Shown here piece after piece: positions 25,201 to 34,100 of a DNA stretch of 64,000 bases. The DNA is taken from NCBI GenBank assembly GCA_036571765.1, contig BROE01000016.1:15214384-15278383 (forward strand), written 5' to 3'. The notes under the pieces were generated by a model. That model saw only the letters and a program-made list of their open reading frames with translations, did not search any database and was not told the DNA's origin. Numbering within the stretch: position 1 is the stretch's first letter; each line of letters begins with the position of its first letter. The translations under genes were made by a program, and so were the position numbers. This stretch comes from Plecoglossus altivelis. Lineage: Eukaryota > Chordata > Actinopteri > Osmeriformes > Plecoglossidae.

Positions 25201-27996
25201 GCCCTGCACAGACTGACACTGGTACTGGCTGTCCTGATGTCCTCTCTGGTGACCCAGTAGCCGAGACCACCTCTTCCTGCACGATCACGGCCTCTAAAGT
25301 TGACCCCAAATTACGCACCCCCATTAAGATGGGCATAGCAGTCTCCATAACTGTGAAAAAAGACTCAGGGGAGCTTGCAGATGGTAAAGCTGAGATGACT
25401 GAGAGTCACATGCCAGAGTACGTTAGTATAAATAGTCCGCTGGGGGAGCATAAGACCAGCAGACATGCAGACCCAAAGATGTCGGACAGAAGAGATTACC
25501 CTGCAGAGAACTGCAATAACAACAATAACCTAGAGTCTTCTAGCGTCCAGGCTAACTATATCCAGTGTGGTAGTGTTGTGTTTAACTTGCAATCGTCCTC
25601 CGAACCCACCCTTCAGAAAGCCAGCAGGATCGAAACCTTGTTCTGCAGGGACTCAGCAGATAGAGACAGTGGTCAGGGGGAGCAGAGAAAGACTGAGGCT
25701 GGACAGGAGGCAGACGTGAGGCAGCCCAAGTCTAGACTACCAGTCAAAGCGTCAGGATGGTCTTTTCACACGCAGGGCACAGCCATAGGGAAACAAAAGC
25801 CTAGACAAGTGGTGAAGGCAGAAGTCAGGAAGAGACCAGAACCTGCTGTAGCCAAGGTGGAGCCGAGGTCTAGAATACCAATCAAAGATGTTAAACGGAG
25901 CAGTGCCAGTAGCTCACCTATATCAGTTCAGATCACGCCTCAGTCTGCGAGGGCGGGGTCAGGTAGAGTAGCCATTCAGCTGCCCTCCAGGCTGCCACTG
26001 AAAGACAGGCCTCAGGTCAGCGTCACAGGTGAGATGTCAGTGGGCAGGGAGAACCCTAGTGAGGTATGTAAGCGCACCATCGAGTACTTTAAAGGGATTA
26101 GCGGGGAGACGCTAAAGCTGGCCGACCGCCTGTCAGACGAGGAGAAAAAAACAGGACAGTCGGAGGAAGACAGCACCTCCAGGAGCACCTCTCTGTCGGA
26201 CGCCTCCTCCCAGCCCTCCCGCTCGTCCAGGTCTGGTAGAGGCTCGAGGGCTGAGGCCGGGGCCGGGGCCTTAAGGGCAAAGGTGGACAGGGCCTCCGGC
26301 AGTGAGAGGAGCAGGAGGAGTAGGCGGACTGGTGGGAAGGAGGGCAGTCAGGGTGCGGTGCCTCGGGCGCCCCCCGTCGCGGAGATCAAGCCTAGTTTGT
26401 AAAACTTTCACACTTGTTTAAAAAATTCCTTTTAGTTGCATGACGTCGTTGTGATTGATTGCCTGTGGCGTGTTTTTTTCTGTATTATTCTCTTCAAACA
26501 GTAGCTGTCATTTTTAAAATGTCATTTGTCATCTCTGTACTGTGAACTGTGCTGTCTTCGTCAGACCCTATTCTCCCCCCTACCTCCCCCCTCCCCTACT
26601 CCCACCCCCTGACCTCCCCCCTAGTCGTACCAGCATGCCAGAGTAGTGACTGGGGCACTGGTACAGCCAGTCTTCTGTTGACGACTCCAGAGTCTGTCTG
26701 TCTGTCTTTCTGTGCAGGGTGGCTACTGAACAAATCAGAGCAAATCTAAGTCTTGTTTTTTAGTTCCATGGTCAAGTTGTGTCACCGAGTTCATAAGTGA
26801 CAGCAAGAACAAAGAGGTTGTCCGCATGTCAAGTCATCTCTCATTTAGAATCTGTGAATCCACTGTAGCTACCTGAGAGTACAGGAATCGACCCCATGTT
26901 TTTTAAACTCATTCTTTTGTTTGGTTTTGGTTCTTATGACAGTTACTGCCTGCTTAGAGGATACATAATCACAAACTTTCACAAAACACCACTGTCGAAA
27001 TTAACACACTCTAGTCTGTCATGATATGTTTAGTATCTCATTCCTTTTCTTGCCATTCTGGAAAGGTCTTTAACGCAGCATCTATCAAAAACTCATCTCA
27101 CACTGCTGCTACTTGCAGCGGGCATACTAATTAATATCCTCAACCCCAACAGAGGGAGGATTCAAGTCATTTATGAGATTTTTTTACTCCATTTGGAAGA
27201 AGAAGAAAAAAAAATACACAACCCAAGTTTGGCCAGAAAAGGAACCTTTCTTGTTGAACTACTATTTCAGTCTACAGACGTTAGGTTGAGTGCACTAACA
27301 CCCTCTCCCCTCCCTCCAGGCCCTCAGAGTCCGTGTGAGCGGACAGACCTACGGATGGCCATCGTGGCCGACCACCTGGGCCTCAGCTGGACTGGTGAGT
27401 CTTGTCCTGCCTCTTCATTTGGCCCTGTTTTGAACTGTCGTGAACGATGATGCGATGCAGATCCAGACAGAATTCAAATTGATTTGTGAGTAAACAGTGC
27501 CCTCTATGGGATAGTGAAAAGGTGGTTTACAACACAACTGAAAGTGCAGGTGAAAGTTTGTGTCTGACTGGTAGACTGTGGCTGCCGAGTGTAAAATAGC
27601 AAATCGGTCGATGTCAAGAGTAGGTTTTTATGGGGCTCTCCCCAGGTTAGAGTGCCTATCAAACAGGTTAACGCCCTACCGCAGGGCCTTGGGCTTTTTA
27701 TGGCCTGCATTTCCTGTCTCTCATTACCTGTCAAATAAAATTGAAAAAGCCCCACCAAAACATTTTTTTTGAAGAATTTGCCTTTATGATTCATTTTTCA
27801 GAGCTGGCTCGAGAGATGAACTTCTCTGTTGATGAGATCAACCACATCCGTGTAGAAAACCCCAACTCTCTTACCGCTCAGAGTTTCATGCTTCTAAAGA
27901 AATGGGTCAGCCGGGATGGAAAGAACGCCACGAGTGAGTGCCTGTGTCCTTCAGTACTGGAGACTTTTGCTATCTTGGTCCTTCGGGGAGACCAAT

Positions 27997-28029
<33 letters not shown>

Positions 28030-28088
28030 TTTCCTTTCCCCCCTCACTTTCTCTCACTTTTACTATTGTGGTTTTTTTCCCATCCCCT

Positions 28089-28122
<34 letters not shown>

Positions 28123-31100
28123 CCTATTAAATTAAATTGAAGTGGTGTTACAGCAAAACTCAAACGCAGAGCTGCAGTGAGACTCAAAAAGCAGTAATAT
28201 TCTCACCATCTGAGTTGATTAGTGCTTCCCTCTTCACGCTCCAGCAGTCTCTCAGCACTACGCAGGACATTTCATCCAGGGCAGGATAAGACTCACTGGC
28301 CTAGTTTCGGCAGTAGAGAGCACTTAAATCCTAGCTGCCACCTTCACTTACTGCAGTGAGACTGCGAGACATATTCAGACAAAAATACCCCACCAAAATA
28401 ATGAAAAGGGGAAAAAAAGGCTAGGAATCAAGAAATCCGCAGTACATTTTGTTCAGACATAGTAACGGTGGACTGACATTTACACCAAGTAAAACAGTTT
28501 CTGGTCCGATGTTATGACTAGCGTCCTTTGTATTCTGTGTGTGTGTCTAGGGGGTCATCTCATGGAGTGATGCCTCCTGTCTTGAGTGTTCTGGTCCATG
28601 TCTCTAACACCAGGCTCTGTTTGCCCTCTGTAGCGGATGCCTTAACTGCAGTGCTGACCAAAGTCAATCGGATGGATATTGTGACTTTACTGGAGGGGCC
28701 CATATTTGACTATGGTAACATTTCAGGCACGAGAAGTTTTGCCGATGATAGCGCTGTTTACCGGGATCAGGCTGATGGTAAAGTTTAGCTCCGTCTAGCT
28801 GACCTCTTACCTCTCCTGCTACCTCCTGTTTATTTTACTTTGTTGTCTTCTGTAAACCCCCCACACACACCCTCCCACTCCCACAAACGTGCAAAAATGT
28901 CTTTTTTTAAGCCTGTAAGTTTGATTTGGTGATATCTGACCCTTGCCCCCTTGCCCTTATCACAGTGCTGCCAACTCTCATGCAATTAATCGGTTCCGCA
29001 CCGTTTGTGAAACCAATCAAATGAGGGCATCTCATGGCTAATGTGTGAGAGTTGACAGCGCTGTTATTATAGGAAATTAATTATTGTTGAATCAACTGTT
29101 GTCCATGATGAAAATGACAAAGCATGTTCAGCACAAACGCTTTGTCCTTTTCTCATGGTATCATTTAACAGTCTTGAAATACTTTTTGGTCTTTGAAAGT
29201 ATATGTTAAACAAACGTCCAGCACCACTAAGTATCCATGTTGACTGATTGCATGCTGTAACAAACCTCTCTTACCCAAATTGACCATGACATTTTTAACT
29301 GCCGTGAAAGTATTGTGTGCACACCCTTTTTCTCTTATTGCATGATGGATATTGTAGTTAAACACCATTGTTTTACCCTGTTCATATGTAGCTTTAGCCT
29401 AGTCTTCCAGTCTTCCTGCTGTTCCTCTGCTCCCCGCCTCCCTCCCTGGAAAGAACCAATCAGCTTCTTCTTCCTCTGTGAAACCAGACTTCCTGCCTCC
29501 CGCCAAGCCCAGTCCTGCCTCTAAACCTATAACAGCCCATACCAGCTCTTAACACCTATTAAGAGTCATGTGTTGTAGCCCTCAACCCACACCTCTGTTC
29601 CCTGTACTATCCATATTTATCATTTTCAAAATCATCTCCAATAATCTTTATTTGTCTTGTCCTGACATTGTTCTGTTTGACTATGCTTTTCTGCATTTGT
29701 GTGTGACGTTTTTCTTTGTGTGTTTTTCCTTCTCTTGCATCTCATCGTCTCTCAGTTGCATGCCTGACACTACCTCAGACAACTCACGTCTCCGTATCTA
29801 CCTCCCTTCCGCACGAATACCACATCCCTCACTCCTCTAGGACATCCATGATCCTGGCCCCTCTCTCGCCTACCCCTACACCTCCACCCACCCCTGCCTC
29901 GCCTTCCCCCGCCTCATCCCTCACTCCGACTCCCACCTGCTACGTTCGACAATCCCAGCGCCGTTCCCCGAGTTACGAGTCCTCTGTGTCTCTCATGGAC
30001 CTCACGCCCGAGCCCATCTTCGACCCTCCTCCCCTCCCTCCCTCATCTCCTCCCCCTCACCTTACCCCTTCACCCTCTCCTCTCCCTGTTTCTCACTCTC
30101 CCCTACCCTTCATAACAACCCCCCTGCCGCCTTCGCCTGTCCCTACCTCACCCACTCCCCCTCCCCTGTGTTCGCCAGCTCTCCTCGTCCCTTCCGTCGC
30201 CTTCCTCCCTGCCTCACCCACACCCCAGGTCTCCCCCTCCTCACCTGTAGGTGAACCTCCCAGTCACAAGTCCTCCCCAGCCCAGCTGGCCACAGCCTCT
30301 CGTGCACTTTCCCCACTCCCTGTCGCAGGCCTCCCCCCAGCCTCTCCCTCTGGGACTCCTTGCTCCAGCCCTAGCCCTCTCTCCCCTCCCCCCTGTCCAG
30401 TCTGTCAGTGTCCCTGCGGGCCGGTAGTCCCTCCTCCTCCCCTTCAGGCTCGAATTGACCCCTCCACCCTCGAGATATTCATCTAGTCTCTCCTCCTCCT
30501 TTGCTCTCTGTGTTTTTTATCCATCCACTCCTCCTCTTTCTGTTTTGTGTGAGCATGCCTAAACACCCACTCTGTGGATCATTCAAACCCACTAAAGACA
30601 TCATTACATCATGCCTCACTCATGATGCAGGCTTTGATATCCTGCCCATCTCAAATGTGGCAACTTTTAACAGCAACCAAGGAAACCATTTAGTCTCGAA
30701 ACTGTTAAAAGTGTGACAGACTATCGTTTATGTGGTCACGCAATTGATTTTATTTTGTTTTTCGTCTCCTTTTTCCACCTGTTGCACTATAGTCATGTAT
30801 GATTTGTTGCCAAACTGTAACTATGTGGTTGGTGGCACCATATTTTATGTGGTTGTGCATCACCTCAGTCAGTGGGTGTTTTGCCACATGCTGCTAAGCA
30901 ATCTCTGTGCCATTGTCCATGTCACTCAGTCTGTCTTCTGGTGTGTGTGTGTCTGTGTTTCTGGTGTACGTGTTCATGTGGGGGCTGGTGTGTCACTTGG
31001 GCTTCCACGTGTGTGTGTGTGTGTGTCATCTACCACCCACAGATTACCACAGTATACTAGCTGAGCTGCAGTCCCCCACCACCCAGGGCTTAGACCCCAC

Positions 31101-34100
31101 CTTCATGGAACTCCACCCCGACCTTCCTACCCCCGCCCCAAGCCCCGCCATCCACCACACCCCTGACCAGTCCCTGCCAGACTCAGCCCCCCTACACCTC
31201 ACCGAGCATCAACCCTGGGACGATGAAATGGGCTTTAGTGTGGACCCAGAGAGCCCCCCTAGGAGCCCCCCGAGACCCTGTGAGCTGGCCATCCCTTTCA
31301 ACACCTTTGACCTAGCCCCCAAAGCCCTCTGCGATGCAGCTGTGGACGAGAAGGGGCAGGTGCCTTTAGAAGAACACGCAGAGAAGATCATCCAAGTGGA
31401 AGTGGAGCTAAATCATTGTCAGAAGTCCTTTTCCTCCTGCGAGGAGATCCAAGCAGAAGAAGAGATCGCACTTCCGTCCTTGCCTCGGCGCTCTCCACCA
31501 CCCTGCGAACAAGGACTAGAGCAAGAGCAGGAGGCCAGGAAAACGGAGAGGGCGAACGAAGGAGAGAAGGGAGAGATGGGTAAAGAGGAGGGAGTGAGCG
31601 GAGGGGGCGAGAGAGCAAAAGAAATGGAGAACGGTGTGAGGGAGTTGGAGGAGATGGAGGTGATGGAGGAGGTGATAGAGAAAGATGCAGGGGATGCTGC
31701 TGAAGGGGGGAGGCTAGCAAGGGGGGAAGGGTGTACGGTGGCCCCAGAGGTCCATAAGATTGAAGACGTGTTTGTCATTGTGTCAGAAAGGGAGGATATG
31801 ATGGAGGACAGCGGGGAAGCGAAGCAAGATGGGCAAACGGGAACCAGCGAAGGACAAACAGAGCTGGAAGAGGGTGCTGAAAAAACAGAAAAGAGGAATA
31901 GTAGGTTGGGAGAAGCTGAAGGATCGCAGGGAATGGATGGAAGGGCAGAGGATGAGGTCAAGCTGCCTCTGCAGTCCTGGGCTGAGGCCATGCAGGAGGA
32001 CAGAGAGTCTGGTTCCAGCGAGGAAGAAGAAGACAGAGACAGGATGAGCGAGGAGATGATCAGGTCTCTGTTGGAAGACGTGAAGCTGGAGGGGGCAGAG
32101 GAAGAGGAGGAGGGCGAGGACATGACGGAGGCCAGGGTTCAGGAGATTCTCAGTCAGGTGCAGCAGGCAGAAAAAGAGCTGTGTTCCCATGTTCCAGGTT
32201 GGCACAGCGAGTCGTCCAGCGTGAACGTAGAGCCGCCCACTCCTGGCCGCAGTGTTAGTTCTGATCTGCTGGACCGCCAGGAAAACAGGTAACATCTTCC
32301 ACAAACTGTCCCTTGATTTTGGACTTATTTTTAACGTCCCCTGTTCTTTAACTCACCTGTAAAGGCTGATTTTATATAAGATATCCTTGAGTGCTAGGAA
32401 CAGCATTCCCTAAATAAAATGCTATGTTATTTATTATTTACAATCACTTAGATGTGTATTTCTCTTGTGTATAGTTTCCGTGAACATTGAAATATAAATA
32501 CACCTATTACCCATCTATCCTCCATCTTTCCAGCCAGGAGAACTCCAGTGACTCTGTCACTTCCTCATCCAGGGCGGAGTCAGGGAGAACACGGCACAAC
32601 GGCAACCACTCAGAGCCATCGTCTCAGGACACCTCACTTCCTGCTCCACAGGACTCAGCCAATGGCAGGGCTGGACTTGGAAAAGAGGAGGGCACGTTAG
32701 TGTCTGAGAAGAAAGTCCAGGTAAAGTGTTGTTCATTGTGTAGTACACCTAGACGCAGTGTGTCCTTACAGGCATGGTGGGCATTTTAGTCCAGGTGTCT
32801 TTTTGGGGAAGATGTTTGCTTCTGTTTCTGTGTTTACGGTGTCGTACAGTGACTCGTTACAATGACCTCTGACCTCTGCTCTCTAGCACTGTATTCATAC
32901 TGTGTTCAGATGGCATTTCTCAACAAAAGTAAACTCTTTAAGGATGATTTTTCTCCGCATATTTCCCTCACACCTCCTGTGTGTGTGTGATGTTGGTCTG
33001 ATACTCTACAGCAGCGTGTTTATGTAGAGTCTGGCTCGGACGAGGAACAGATCATCACCACCCGGGTGTTCAGGCGTCGGGTCATTCTGAAGGTACCCTG
33101 CCTAGACCTGGTGGATGGTTTGAACTGGTTTGGGTTTGGGTTTGGACTGGTTCTTATTTGAGGCTGGTTTGGTTTTAGGTCCTGGTGTGCCGTGGACTGC
33201 TGTGGCTCACTGTATCTAGTGCTATCTGTGTGTGTGTGCGAGTGTGTGTGTGTGCGAGTGTGTGCGAGTGTGTGCGAGTGTGCGTGTGTGTGTAAATTGT
33301 GCCTCCAAGCCTATTAACCTGCTTCTGTTGCTTGCTTCAATTCTTTTTCTTTTCTCCTATAGTGACCCTATAACGCCGAGAACATTTCTCTTGAGCTTTA
33401 ATCATTTAGTCTCGACAAACTCAGGAACTTGGTTTTTAATGTCGGCTTGTTGTTTGATGGTGCTGGCGCCACGAAATATTGGCTTGGATTTCAGTTCTCG
33501 CAGGTGTGAATTGCGTGTCATCAGTTAAAAGCCCTAACCTTGGCTACTTACAGGGAGAACAGGCAATGCATGTTCCTGGCGAGTCAACGACAGAGGAACA
33601 GTACACAGATGACCACGGCAACCTCATCACTAGAAAAGTAATGTATGCGTGGTGTTGAACCATGATAGCGTCTGGTAACTCAACGCCAGTCCTCAGAATC
33701 CACCTGCAGCTTCTGTCCACATTGATCTCCTCTCCCAGGTCATCCGGAAGGTCATCCGGCGAGCGACCACACCCACACCTGAAGACCAGGGGGGGGACTG
33801 GGTGAGCAGGGGCCACGGAGACCCCTGGGCCATCCCTTCCTTCCAGGAGGAGGAACCTGAGGTTGGCATGGTGACAGCGGGGATATCATGGCTGATCTTG
33901 GGCGTTGTCTTTGCCTCAGGGTTTTGAGGGAGATGAGTGTATTAACCGTGTGCAGGATAGATCCTTTCGGTATTACCATGGCGTGGGGTGTGTCTACCAG
34001 TGTCTGTTTGAATTGTTGCCAAAAAAAGGATTTTGGATCCCTTCCTTAAAACCAACACGGTCATTTTAAACCTGCACAGTTTTGATTGCTTGTAGTGTGG

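Noticed and set aside
26395..26400. Donor CTA|GTTTGT as the end of the giant exon, also GCA|GTGAGA at 26302 and AGG|GTGCGG at 26353
   Set aside because: All have the right phase, but only the donor at 26332 preserves the RRTG-PQSPCERTD junction known in mammals.
29401..29554. Possible small ank3 exon with peptide SSVKPDFLPPAKPSPASK
   Set aside because: The frame needs entry in phase 2, but the upstream exon exits in phase 1; no fitting acceptor.
31419..32304. Long antisense frames opposite the acidic ank3 exon
   Set aside because: The complement of Glu-rich codons reads as Ser/Leu/Pro without stops; the sense strand has the conserved frame and splice sites.
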